From: an uncultured Bacilli bacterium
GTDB lineage: Bacteria; Bacillota_I; Bacilli_A; RF39; UBA660
Assembly (NCBI GenBank): GCA_910584165.1
Contig: CAJTZU010000001.1
Coordinates: 62,001-126,000, forward strand
DNA length: 64,000 bases
Direction of reading: 5' to 3'
The translations under genes were made by a program, and so were the position numbers. The notes beneath the pieces are model-generated. The model did not search any database, was not told the DNA's origin, and saw only the letters and a program-made list of their open reading frames with translations. Positions 35,605-43,930 of the stretch are shown here, piece by piece; position 1 is the stretch's first letter; each line of letters starts with the position of its first letter.

Positions 35605-36190
35605 TATTTAATAAAATTCTTGGTATATGACTCAATTCAGAAAGTGTAGTGATGTTTTTCTCATTCAACTTTTTGAGCATTTCATAAAGAATTAAACTAG
35701 TACCTTCTGAATCATAGTCTGCTCTATGATGTTTATTTTCATCCCACTCAATTTGATATCTTTCCATTAAAACTGTTAAATTGTGATATTTTTCTTGTGG
35801 GTCTAAATAACGTGATAAGCCTAATGTATCGATAACATTAAAATTAAAGGCACCTAATGAATATTTGAAATAAGCCATCTTCAGAAATGATAAATCAAAT
35901 TTAGCATTATGCGCTACTAATATATCTTCTCCTACCCAAGCAATAAATTTTTTTACAATTTCTTCTTCATTTGGTTTTCCAACCAACATACCATCTGTAA
36001 TAGAAGTAATTCTAATAATTTCTTCACTTAATGCAATCCCTGGATTAATTAATTCATCAAATCTATCTATAATTTTATTATTTTTTACTCTTACAGCCCC
36101 TATTTCAATAATTGAATTACCATCTTTAGGATCTAGGCCTGTAGTTTCTAAATCAAAAACTACGTAAGTTTCATCAAATAGCTTATTCAT
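35594..36190 (-). CDS. DnaQ-like DEDDh 3'-5' exonuclease
   Basis: A 198-residue exonuclease domain protein. ExoI is VVFDLETTGLDP (Asp-Glu), ExoII LVAHNAKFDLSFLK (Asp) and ExoIII HHRADYDSEGTSL (His and Asp), as in PolC-type or epsilon-like proofreading exonucleases. It is a stand-alone domain and may act in repair, RNA trimming or proofreading. It lies directly downstream of the probable 6S RNA, whose terminator ends about 14 nt before the ATG. It may therefore also be expressed by readthrough from the 6S promoter. Confidence 0.88.
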   Translation of the reverse strand: MNKLFDETYVVFDLETTGLDPKDGNSIIEIGAVRVKNNKIIDRFDELINPGIALSEEIIRITSITDGMLVGKPNEEEIVKKFIAWVGEDILVAHNAKFDLSFLKMAYFKYSLGAFNFNVIDTLGLSRYLDPQEKYHNLTVLMERYQIEWDENKHHRADYDSEGTSLILYEMLKKLNEKNITTLSELSHIPRILLNKRV

Positions 36191-36203
36191 TATGTCCTCC
36201 TAA

Positions 36204-36383
36204 TAAAAAAAGCCAAAAGGTAGGCGTCCACTAACGATTAAAACCTGTTCTACCAGGTGGGTGTCTTGTTTTAGACTTTAGGATTCTCCAATAAATTGAA
36301 GTTTTCAACACCGCCTAAATACGCTGACTCCCAATACGTTAATTAGTAGGTTTTTCAAATAAAGACAAACCATACCTTCTAGC
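36204..36383 (-). ncRNA. ssrS: Probable 6S RNA
   Basis: A gene-free region with a strong minus-strand promoter (36390-36419) and an ending followed by U7, giving about 180 nt, the usual 6S length. The ends can pair (AGAAGGUA with UACCUUUU), as in the 6S closing stem. The 5' segment UUUAUUUGAAAAACCUACUA resembles the corresponding part of Bacillus 6S-1 RNA. A central internal-loop region lies between paired flanks (for example UCCAAUAAAUUG/CAAUUUAUUGGA). It would sequester sigma-A RNA polymerase. The assignment rests on size, ends and partial resemblance. Confidence 0.6.
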
Positions 36384-36389
36384 ACTTTA

Positions 36390-36419
36390 ACTATATCATC
36401 TTTTATGCATCTTTGTCAA
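36390..36419 (-). promoter_or_regulatory. Promoter of the probable 6S RNA
   Basis: Minus-strand -35 TTGACA (36414-36419), 18-bp spacer and -10 TATAGT (36390-36395): near-consensus, as expected for an abundant RNA. Confidence 0.75.
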
Positions 36420-36454
36420 CCAACCAAAGATAAATTAATAATTTTTAATAAGAA

Positions 36455-36835
36455 TTATTTTTGATTAGATGTTGAAATTTCTCTTACTCTTTCCTCAATC
36501 ATTCCATCAATTTCATCTGGTGTAAAACCTGCTTTTCCTGCTTTTACACTTTCCCTAGAAATAGAATTTAATATATTATCTAAAGCCATAGGCGGAAGAT
36601 TTGCTGGAAGAAGACTCATGATATTGGATAAATTATTAGAGGCAACAGCACCATATACTTGAAAATACTGCTCAAAAGTATCAAAAGCACCTGCTGGTAA
36701 AGTAATTCCATTAAAAGTAATAGAAGAAAACGTATCTGCTATTCCTAATGTTTGAAGTGCCTTTAATTGTGTAAATGTTGCATTCGCATCCCCACCAGGT
36801 AGCATTTTCAAATCTACTGTATAACCGTTTTTCAT
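36455..36835 (-). CDS. Uncharacterised small protein downstream of the SPFH cluster
   Basis: A 126-residue soluble protein beginning MKNGYTVDLKMLPGGDANATF. A moderately hydrophobic middle (LSNIMSLLPANLPPMALDNILNSI) precedes an acidic-basic helical tail. No signal peptide, membrane helix or Cys is visible. ATG at 36835 is chosen because AGGTGGTGAT lies just upstream; a TTG at 36871 would run through the -10 box. A TATAAT at 36860-36865 suggests its own promoter after the SPFH-gene terminator. I do not recognise the family. Confidence 0.65.
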   Translation of the reverse strand: MKNGYTVDLKMLPGGDANATFTQLKALQTLGIADTFSSITFNGITLPAGAFDTFEQYFQVYGAVASNNLSNIMSLLPANLPPMALDNILNSISRESVKAGKAGFTPDEIDGMIEERVREISTSNQK

Positions 36836-36869
36836 TTTATCACCACCTATTCTAAAGTCATTATAGCAC

Positions 36870-36902
36870 AAAAAAAAGAAAATATAAAATATATTTTCTT
36901 TT
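36870..36902 (-). terminator. Intrinsic terminator of the SPFH/zinc-ribbon operon
   Basis: A 12-bp AT-rich stem (36874-36885 with 36891-36902), 5-nt loop and U8 run on the minus strand, overlapping the SPFH gene's stop codon. Confidence 0.8.
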
Positions 36903-38226
36903 AAGCATTAGCAGTTCCACATTCAACGCAAAATTTTGCTCCTTCTGGAAGCTCAGCTCCACAGTTAGAACACTTCTTTACTTCTGGTTCTGCTGGTGCA
37001 GTAGCTTCTTCTTTTTGTGCTTCTACCGCAGTACCACACTCTGTACAGAATTTTGCTCCTTCTGCAACAACAGCTCCACAGTTAGAACATTTCTCTCCAA
37101 CTGGTTCTGCTGGCTTTTCTTCAACAGCTTCTACTCCACAATCAGGACAGAACTTAGTTGTTACAACTTTGCCACATTGTGGACATTTCTTAGCAGGTCC
37201 CACTGGAGTTTCTTCTTTTTGTGCATATGGGTCATAAGCTTGACCATTGTTTTGGTTACCATTAAATGCATTTTGCATTACTCCAGTACCCATTCCACCA
37301 GATGCCATATTCATCATTCCAATACCCATGAAGCCATTTGCAGCGCCATTGGCATTTCCTGCCGCTGTTTCCATAACATTAAGAACTCTACCTTGTTGCA
37401 TCATAGAATTAGAATTATGCTCATATTCATCAATCTTCTTTTGTGAATCATCATCTAATGTTACAGATTCTACAGCAAATCCAACTAACTTAACTCCCCT
37501 ATTACGAATAGGCTCATCAAATACTTTTTCATCCATAATTGTTTTAATTTCATCTGTATTACTTGGTAATTCTAATACTGGAACTTTATGCTTACTATTT
37601 CCTAATTCGTTAAGAATATTTTGGAATGAAGCAATAACTTCAGATGACATTTGTTCAATTAAGTCATCTTTCTTAACAACATCTGCAGTTCCGGCAAAAG
37701 TTCTCATAAATACTGCTGGTTCAAAAATTTGGAAAGTGTATTTTCCATAACATCTTACTTTTACGCTTAATGGATTAATAGAACCAGTCATTTGATTTGG
37801 AATAGCATGAGACCAATCTTGGAATGGAATTGGCGTTGCTGTACCAAATTTATTATCTGTTATTTCTTTCTTATTAAAATAGAATACTGCTTGCTCTTTA
37901 GCAGGTGTTCCATTATACGTAAATCTTTGCCACATTTCTTTAAATACTGCACCAAAATCTCCGCCAAAGAATGATGGGGATGTTGATGCATCAAACGTAT
38001 AAGTTCCTTCCTCTGCTGTTGCATCTACTACAGCACCAGAATCGTAAATAACTGCGATTTGTCCTGGCGCTACTATAATATTACTTCCTTTTGAAATTTG
38101 TCCACTTGAAGTGGTAGTTTTTACCATTAATGTGTCAGAACCCATATCGTCACATTTGATCAGGTCTTGCCATTGATCGCCTAATGTTCCGCCTATAGCT
38201 CCTGCTGCGGCTTTAATTAAACCCAT
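36901..38226 (-). CDS. SPFH-domain protein with three zinc ribbons (YdjI-like)
   Basis: 441 residues. The N-terminal 290 residues match the YdjI/'virion core protein'-type SPFH domain: MGLIKAAAGAIGGTLGDQW, SNIIVAPGQIAVIYDSGAVVD, then a C-terminal helical segment with DEYEHNSNSMMQQGRV. A Gly/Met/Asn-rich linker (about 290-335) precedes three zinc ribbons (CPQCG..CPDCG, CSNCG..CTECG and CSNCG..CVECG). Ribbons two and three are near-duplicates at DNA level (36901-36980 and 37020-37095). In Bacillus subtilis YdjI belongs to the ydjFGHI membrane-stress operon. It is last in a three-gene operon. Confidence 0.85.
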   Translation of the reverse strand: MGLIKAAAGAIGGTLGDQWQDLIKCDDMGSDTLMVKTTTSSGQISKGSNIIVAPGQIAVIYDSGAVVDATAEEGTYTFDASTSPSFFGGDFGAVFKEMWQRFTYNGTPAKEQAVFYFNKKEITDNKFGTATPIPFQDWSHAIPNQMTGSINPLSVKVRCYGKYTFQIFEPAVFMRTFAGTADVVKKDDLIEQMSSEVIASFQNILNELGNSKHKVPVLELPSNTDEIKTIMDEKVFDEPIRNRGVKLVGFAVESVTLDDDSQKKIDEYEHNSNSMMQQGRVLNVMETAAGNANGAANGFMGIGMMNMASGGMGTGVMQNAFNGNQNNGQAYDPYAQKEETPVGPAKKCPQCGKVVTTKFCPDCGVEAVEEKPAEPVGEKCSNCGAVVAEGAKFCTECGTAVEAQKEEATAPAEPEVKKCSNCGAELPEGAKFCVECGTANA

Positions 38227-38243
38227 AAAATATACCTTCTTTC

Positions 38244-38999
38244 TTAAAACTCTGCATAGGAACTACATTCCCATGACTTTAAATTAACTTCCTGTACTGC
38301 AGTTCCACAGTAATCACAGAACTTGTGGCCTAGTGCTTTGATTGCTGCACCGCAGTTTGGACAATTAATCGCTAAAACTTTTGCAGACGCATCTACTTTT
38401 GAGACATCATAAACATAAATAAATTTACATTGATATCTCGTCTGCTTTTTATATTTCGTAAAATCGACTAGGATTTTTTCATTCTTTTTCTTTTGATAAT
38501 AATATTCTAATGCAATAGAAATTGTAATAGTTGCCATTCCATTCTTCTTTTCATACTGAAAAATAGCAAACTTATGAAAATGAATATCATCATATCTTTC
38601 ACTAATATTAGATGTCTGATAATCTTCAACTATCGTTTTTACATTAGATTGTAGAAACGGCAAAGAAGATAGCTCTTCTACATCTTTATTTTCTATGGCA
38701 CTAAATACCTTTCGTAAAGCATTTTCTGCTTTATTATATAATTCCTGCTCATTAAAATCAGGAAAATCTTTTCTAATATTTGGTAGTAATAAAGAGGTCA
38801 TTCCTGAAATACTGCGCGCACGTGTACTATCCTCTTCTTTAATACGTGCTACCTCATCAGCCATATCACTTAAAGAATTTACTTTAAATCCCATTTTATG
38901 CATTGCTAATTTCACTCTTCCATAAATTATTAAAGCAATGATTCCAAGAAATAAAATAACCCCTAATAATACTCCAATAATAATTGCTAAAACATCCAT
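38244..38999 (-). CDS. TIM44-like membrane protein with zinc ribbon
   Basis: 251 residues. One N-terminal membrane helix (residues 4-27), an acidic helical linker, then a TIM44-like alpha/beta domain (about 75-205: LYNKAENALRKVFSAIENKDVEEL, LPFLQSNVKTIVEDY, YDDIHFHKFAIFQYE). A zinc ribbon CPNCGAAIKALGHKFCDYCG lies near the C-terminus (about 209-230). The combination parallels YdjH of the ydjFGHI operon. It probably acts at the cytosolic membrane face with the SPFH protein encoded 17 bp downstream. The biochemical role is unknown. Confidence 0.75.
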   Translation of the reverse strand: MDVLAIIIGVLLGVILFLGIIALIIYGRVKLAMHKMGFKVNSLSDMADEVARIKEEDSTRARSISGMTSLLLPNIRKDFPDFNEQELYNKAENALRKVFSAIENKDVEELSSLPFLQSNVKTIVEDYQTSNISERYDDIHFHKFAIFQYEKKNGMATITISIALEYYYQKKKNEKILVDFTKYKKQTRYQCKFIYVYDVSKVDASAKVLAINCPNCGAAIKALGHKFCDYCGTAVQEVNLKSWECSSYAEF

Positions 39000-39010
39000 A
39001 ACTCTGCCCC

Positions 39011-41791
39011 CTAAAACTTAAATCCACACATAATACAAATTGGACAATCTGGTTTTAACTTCACTCCACATACTGGACACACTTTCTCTGGAGGCTGGCT
39101 ATTATTTTCCATTGGTCTGAGCAATGGTCCATTTCCAGAATTTACTTGGAAAATAGAAGTTGGATCCATCGGATTAACTCCATTACCATTCATCATAGGT
39201 TGATTCATTGGCATTGGTTGCATCATCTGCGCATTTGATGCCATCATTGGTTGCCCCATAGATAGATTTTGCTGTTGCATATTATTCATAGGCTGACTAT
39301 AATTCATAATTGGATTAATATTACCATTCATTATAGGTTGATTCATTGGCATTGGTTGCATCATCTGTGTATTTGATGCCATCATTGGTTGCTGTACCAT
39401 AGGCTGTGCCATCGATAAATTTTGCTGTTGTATATTATTCATCATTGGTTGTTGAAAAGACTCACCCATCTTAGGTCCATTAGGAACTACATCTGTAAAG
39501 AAATTTTGTTTAATTCCCATTGCTTCAGCTCTTGTCATTTCTGGTTGTGGTAATGGTTGTGGCTGAGGTTGAGGCACTATTGGAATTGGTGGCGCTACTG
39601 GCTGTGGCTTCATAAGAACTCCAACTGGTAATTGGTCAGGCTCAGCAATATTCATGCTAACAATTTGATCAACTCTAGTACCAGGCTCAATCGTTGTTCT
39701 TTCTCTCATTCCTTGCATTGCTTGCTCTGTTAAATTAATTTCTGGAACATCAATTTCAGGAACAGCATTTACATTTGGAAGAGATAAATCTGGAACTTCT
39801 GCTAATCCTGGTAAACCGTCTGCTCCAAATGGAGAAGCAGCTTGAACTGGTAAATCTAATGAAGAACCATTATTCTGAGGAATAGGCATTGATTGATTGT
39901 TTTCTATTTTCGGAATAGCAACTTCACTACTATTAGAAACACCCTGATTTTGGATTTCTTCTCCCACTGCTGATGGAAGATTAGATACAGATGCTTCTGA
40001 TACTGGCGGGATTATTTGTGGCGCTTCTATTGCAGGCTGTACTGGAGCTACATTTTCAACAACAGATGGCGCTATCTCTGGAGCTGTTACCACTGGTTCC
40101 AATGCTGGCTGCTGTACACTAACCACTTGATTTACTATAGGGACTTGTTGTTGCTCTATTGGTTGCTGATTGATAATAATTTGTGGTGCTACTACTGCCT
40201 CTTTTACTTCTGGAATTATTACAGACTGTTGGATTTCAGGTACTGAAGCAGTAACTTCTGGTATTGATGAAGGTACTATCTCTGAAACCGGAGCTTCCAC
40301 CTGCTCTAAAACAACAGATGGCGTTATCTCTGGAGCAACAGTAACTGGAGTTTGACTTAAAGTAGAAGAAATAACTTCTGGCATTGGCTGAGGTACTTCT
40401 ATTACAGGTTGTACTGGAGTTACATTTTCAACAATAGATGGTGTTATTTCTGGAACTATTGTCACTGGTTCCACTACTGGTTGTGACACATTAATCGTTG
40501 GTTCTTCTACTATAGGTATCTCAACTGGTATCTCTTCTGTTAGGCTTTCTTGTTGTATAAAAGGTGCAATCACTGGTGGGGCCATTGGATTAATTTCTGG
40601 GACATCTAAAGATGTTTCTTCTATAGATGGTTCTATGCTTGAGATTTCCATTTCTGCCACTGATTCAGTAGAAATATTTTCTTCCATATTCTCAAATGGA
40701 TTTGGTAATGGGGTTTCCTCAGGGTTCTCTATAGGAGTTTCTTCCACTATCTCTTCTTTTGCCTCTACATCATGAATAGCAGCTACTTCTGTAGCTTTAG
40801 CATCACTCTTCTTAGATTGAAAATCATAACGTTTATTAATAGGAATAGGTCCTAATGCCTCTACTGGTTCTGCCGCCTCTAAAGCAACTTCATGAATTAT
40901 GATTTTAGGTTCTTCTTCTATTGGTTCTGACGTTGTTTCTATTTTTTCTTCTATCGTTGTTCTTTCTTCTGCTTCTGTCACTTCATTTTTGTAAAGTTCA
41001 TTATAATCAATGGTTGATTCATCTTTAGAAGATTCTGCTAATTCAAAATCAGGTTTCTCTTCCACTTTTTCAGAAGGAACTTCTACTACTTCTTCTTTTG
41101 GTTTAGAAGATTCTTTGTATAAACTGTTATAGTCGAAAGTTAAATCATCAGCAGTTGGCAATACTCTTTTCAAGTCTTCTACTTCATTAGCAGAAGACAT
41201 TGCTTCCACTTCGTTGAAATCTTTTTTAACAGTTACGGAATCTTTAGGTGCTTCTATTTTTCTAGTAGCCATAATCGGAGCAATTCTATCAATTACCTCC
41301 GAATGTCCTAATGACATAGCCCCTAATTCCGCTCCAATGTCAGCTACTTCTACAGCTTTTAATGAGAATGAGGTATCCACTTTTACAGGCTCCATTACAT
41401 ATCTTCCTGTACCATCTAAGTCAATATAGGATGCTGCTAATAATGGGAAAAATAACGGTGGACATAAAATGAGACCAATTCTCATAAAATAACCTTTTCT
41501 ACAATAAGCACCTAATTTCCAACCAACTAATACCAATATAAAAGGAATTCCAACAATATTAACAAATGGAATTACCATTACTAAAAACATCCAAACTGGA
41601 ATATCTAGTATTTCCATTAGCACCATGTGATTATAAATTGGAATAAGTGCTTTCCATGGTTTTTGTTTAATCTTATAAAAGATAACAGCTAAAGAGAAAA
41701 ACATTGCAATAATAAATGAAGTTACTACTATAAAGGTAAAGCTTCTATTCTCTTGAATAAGCTCTATAAATTGTTTGAAGGCTTCACTCAT
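39011..41791 (-). CDS. Large DUF5684-like membrane protein with Pro/Glu/Val repeats and a terminal zinc ribbon
   Basis: 926 residues. Four membrane helices lie in the N-terminal 130 residues, with the DUF5684-type pattern KPWKALIPIYNHMVLMEILD and YCRKGYFMRIGL. A very acidic stretch (about 200-390) precedes a Pro/Val/Glu-rich region with degenerate repeats (PEITPSIVENVTPVQP near 465 and PEIAPSVVENVAPVQP near 580). A Met/Gln/Asn-rich region follows with two copies of about 40 residues around QMMQPMPMNQP. It ends in a zinc ribbon CPVCGVKLKPDCPICIMCG. Most of the length should be a disordered cytosolic tether. It is the first gene of the operon. Confidence 0.75.
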   Translation of the reverse strand: MSEAFKQFIELIQENRSFTFIVVTSFIIAMFFSLAVIFYKIKQKPWKALIPIYNHMVLMEILDIPVWMFLVMVIPFVNIVGIPFILVLVGWKLGAYCRKGYFMRIGLILCPPLFFPLLAASYIDLDGTGRYVMEPVKVDTSFSLKAVEVADIGAELGAMSLGHSEVIDRIAPIMATRKIEAPKDSVTVKKDFNEVEAMSSANEVEDLKRVLPTADDLTFDYNSLYKESSKPKEEVVEVPSEKVEEKPDFELAESSKDESTIDYNELYKNEVTEAEERTTIEEKIETTSEPIEEEPKIIIHEVALEAAEPVEALGPIPINKRYDFQSKKSDAKATEVAAIHDVEAKEEIVEETPIENPEETPLPNPFENMEENISTESVAEMEISSIEPSIEETSLDVPEINPMAPPVIAPFIQQESLTEEIPVEIPIVEEPTINVSQPVVEPVTIVPEITPSIVENVTPVQPVIEVPQPMPEVISSTLSQTPVTVAPEITPSVVLEQVEAPVSEIVPSSIPEVTASVPEIQQSVIIPEVKEAVVAPQIIINQQPIEQQQVPIVNQVVSVQQPALEPVVTAPEIAPSVVENVAPVQPAIEAPQIIPPVSEASVSNLPSAVGEEIQNQGVSNSSEVAIPKIENNQSMPIPQNNGSSLDLPVQAASPFGADGLPGLAEVPDLSLPNVNAVPEIDVPEINLTEQAMQGMRERTTIEPGTRVDQIVSMNIAEPDQLPVGVLMKPQPVAPPIPIVPQPQPQPLPQPEMTRAEAMGIKQNFFTDVVPNGPKMGESFQQPMMNNIQQQNLSMAQPMVQQPMMASNTQMMQPMPMNQPIMNGNINPIMNYSQPMNNMQQQNLSMGQPMMASNAQMMQPMPMNQPMMNGNGVNPMDPTSIFQVNSGNGPLLRPMENNSQPPEKVCPVCGVKLKPDCPICIMCGFKF
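39180..39430 (-). repeat. Tandem duplication in the Met/Gln-rich segment
   Basis: Two near-identical units of about 120 bp encode MNNIQQQNLSMAQPM and MNNMQQQNLSMGQPM, each followed by MMASN, QMMQPMPMNQP and a short NGN segment. DNA identity is high (for example the repeated reverse complement of TTGGCATTGGTTGCATCAT), so the duplication is recent or maintained by slippage. Confidence 0.75.
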
Positions 41792-41825
41792 ACAATCTTC
41801 CTCCCTATTCTTTTACACTATTAAT

Positions 41826-41854
41826 AGTTTACCATAAATCGTTATTGAATTCAA
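41826..41854 (-). promoter_or_regulatory. Promoter of the SPFH/TIM44/zinc-ribbon operon
   Basis: Minus-strand -35 TTGAAT (41849-41854), 17-bp spacer ending TGG and -10 TAAACT (41826-41831). The genes at 39011, 38244 and 36901 follow with gaps of 11-17 bp. Confidence 0.65.
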
Positions 41855-41892
41855 TAAAAAAGTGTTAGAAAAAGATGGAGAAATATTTTTAA

Positions 41893-41930
41893 AAGAAAAA
41901 GACTATCGAAACAAATTTCAATAATCTTTT
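41893..41930 (-). terminator. Intrinsic terminator of aspS
   Basis: A 12-bp stem with two G-U pairs (41900-41911 with 41916-41927), 4-nt loop and U-rich tail on the minus strand, directly after the aspS stop codon. Confidence 0.8.
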
Positions 41931-41938
41931 TTTCTATA

Positions 41939-43681
41939 TTATTTTCTTAATGAGATGTGCAATTCTTCTAATTGCTTTTCAGATACCTGATTAGGTGCTT
42001 CACTCATCAAACAAGAAGCACTAGCAGTTTTAGGGAAAGCAATAACATCTCTTATATTTTCTGTTTCAGCAAGCAACATTGTTAAACGGTCTAAACCAAA
42101 GGCAATACCACCATGTGGAGGAGTACCATATTTTAAAGCATTCACAAAGAAACCAAACTTTTCTTCTATTTCTTCTTCCTGTAATCCTAATGCTTCAAAC
42201 ATCGTATTTTGAACGTCTTGATTATGGATACGAATAGAACCTCCACCAGCTTCATAACCATTAATAACAATGTCGTAAGCTTTTGAATAGCAATTTCCAG
42301 GATCGCTAATTAATTTCTCAACATCCTCATCTTTTGGGGAAGTAAATGGATGATGACAAGCAACATATCTTTTTTCTTCCTCACTATATTCAAAAGATGG
42401 AAAATCAACAACCCATAATAATTCATATTTTGATTTGTCAATTAAATTTAAATCTCTTCCTAGTTTTAAACGAAGTGCTCCTAAACTAGTTTTAACAACC
42501 TCTTTTTTACCAGAAATAATAAATACCATATCGTTTTTTTCTAATTTTAAAGTAGATATTAACTGTTCTTTTTCTTCTTCACTTAACAGTTTAGCGATAC
42601 TACCAGTCATTTCCTCTTCTAATTTAAGATAAGCTAAACCACCAGCGCGATACGTTTTTACATATTCTGTTAATTTATCTATTTCTTTACGAGAATACTC
42701 ATTTGCACAATTCTTAGCAACTAAACCATTAATAATTCCTTTTTCTTCCAATACACTTTTTAAAAAAGAAATTTCTGTATTAGCAAAAATAGAACTAATT
42801 TCTTCTATTGGCATACCAAATCTTAAATCTGGTTTATCAGAACCATATAAATCTATCGCATCTACATATTTCATTCTTCTAAGTGGAAGTGGAATTTCAA
42901 TTCCTTTTACAGACCTAAAGATAGAAGCTACTAATCTTTCACCTAAATCCATTACATCATTTTCTTCTATAAAACTCATTTCTAAGTCTATTTGAGTAAA
43001 CTCTGGTTGCCTATCTGCCCTCAAATCTTCGTCCCTAAAACATTTAGCAATTTGGAAGTATTTTTCCATTCCTCCAACCATTAATAACTGTTTAAATATT
43101 TGTGGAGATTGAGGTAAAGCATAAAATTTACCGTCATTGACACGAGATGGAACCAAATAATCACGAGCACCTTCTGGTGTAGACTTACAAAGAATTGGAG
43201 TTTCTATTTCCAAAAATCCTTCACTATCTAAGAAATTTCTAGTAGCTATTGTAATTTTATGACGTAATTTCATAATTTCTTGAAGTCTTGTTCTTCTTAA
43301 ATCCAAATAACGATATTTTAATCTTGTATCTTCTAAAGCGGTTGTATCTTCACTAATCTCAAATGGTAATTCTAAAGAGGTATTTAAAATAGTAAAAGTA
43401 TTCACTTGAACCTCAATTTCTCCTGTCGCTAATTTATCATTTTTGCTTTCTCTTTCTAAAACTTTACCAGTTACTTTTAAAACATATTCATTTCTTACAG
43501 TTTCAGCAATCTTATAACATTCATCTTCTGGCCTAATCACTAATTGAATAATTCCACTGCGATCTCTTAAGTCAATAAAAAGTAATCCTCCCAAATTTCT
43601 TTTTTTGGCTACCCATCCATATAATTCTACAACTTCTCCTACATTCTTTTTAGATAATGTAGCATTTTCTATTTTTTTCAT
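41939..43681 (-). CDS. aspS: Aspartyl-tRNA synthetase
   Basis: A 580-residue class IIb synthetase of bacterial type. The N-terminal OB-fold anticodon-binding domain (VVELYGWVAKKRNLGGLLFIDLRDRSGIIQLV) precedes class II motif 2 (FRDEDLRADRQPEFTQID) and motif 3 (GIAFGLDRLTMLLA), with the bacterial GAD insertion between them. It charges tRNA-Asp. An Asp-specific T-box precedes it with its own promoter, so it is expressed independently of hisS upstream. AGGAGGG is the ribosome binding site. Confidence 0.97.
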   Translation of the reverse strand: MKKIENATLSKKNVGEVVELYGWVAKKRNLGGLLFIDLRDRSGIIQLVIRPEDECYKIAETVRNEYVLKVTGKVLERESKNDKLATGEIEVQVNTFTILNTSLELPFEISEDTTALEDTRLKYRYLDLRRTRLQEIMKLRHKITIATRNFLDSEGFLEIETPILCKSTPEGARDYLVPSRVNDGKFYALPQSPQIFKQLLMVGGMEKYFQIAKCFRDEDLRADRQPEFTQIDLEMSFIEENDVMDLGERLVASIFRSVKGIEIPLPLRRMKYVDAIDLYGSDKPDLRFGMPIEEISSIFANTEISFLKSVLEEKGIINGLVAKNCANEYSRKEIDKLTEYVKTYRAGGLAYLKLEEEMTGSIAKLLSEEEKEQLISTLKLEKNDMVFIISGKKEVVKTSLGALRLKLGRDLNLIDKSKYELLWVVDFPSFEYSEEEKRYVACHHPFTSPKDEDVEKLISDPGNCYSKAYDIVINGYEAGGGSIRIHNQDVQNTMFEALGLQEEEIEEKFGFFVNALKYGTPPHGGIAFGLDRLTMLLAETENIRDVIAFPKTASASCLMSEAPNQVSEKQLEELHISLRK

Positions 43682-43689
43682 ATTATCCC

Positions 43690-43895
43690 TCCTAGCAAAT
43701 AAAAAAATTCTATAAAGATAGGGACGAATACTCGCGGTGCCACCCTACTTCATAGAATTTCTATGCTCTTTTTTTCTTTAACGCAGAATTACGTTTATTT
43801 AGCGTTTGGTGTCTTCTTCTTTTCTATTAACTGATTTTCACCAACCATCAGCTCTCTACTTAACAGGGAAAAGAATACTCCTCCAAACAAATAAT
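43690..43895 (-). promoter_or_regulatory. T-box leader with GAC (Asp) specifier upstream of aspS
   Basis: The minus strand carries AGAGAGCUGAUGGUUGGUGAAAAUC-like distal stem I elements split around 43835-43860. The specifier loop reads GAAGACA with GAC at 43811-43813, flanked by the helices UUCUUUUC/GAAAAGAA and GUUUGG/CCAAAC and faced by AGUA. The T-box sequence AGGGTGGCACCGCGAG lies at 43733-43748. GAC is an Asp codon, matching the downstream gene. Uncharged tRNA-Asp should stabilise the antiterminator. Confidence 0.93.
43693..43765 (-). terminator. Regulated terminator of the aspS T-box
   Basis: The stem AAATTCTAT..GAAGTAGGG pairs with CCCTATC..ATAGAATTT and is followed by a U7 run on the minus strand. 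It uses the T-box bulge strand and so competes with the antiterminator. Confidence 0.88.
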
Positions 43896-43901
43896 ACATA
43901 C

Positions 43902-43930
43902 ATTTTAATCCTTTTTTAACAATTTGTCAA
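43902..43930 (-). promoter_or_regulatory. Promoter of the aspS T-box transcript
   Basis: Minus-strand -35 TTGACA (43925-43930), 17-bp spacer and -10 TAAAAT (43902-43907), overlapping the 3' end of hisS. Confidence 0.8.

Noticed and set aside
37015..37750. Long open frames on the plus strand opposite the SPFH gene, and similar ones opposite 39011-41791
   Set aside because: They have no ribosome binding sites and show low-complexity products that mirror the codon bias of the minus-strand zinc-ribbon and repeat genes; they are shadows.
39180..41250. Repeated DNA units considered as a CRISPR array
   Set aside because: The units are in-frame coding repeats of variable sequence without unique spacers of constant length, and no cas genes are present.
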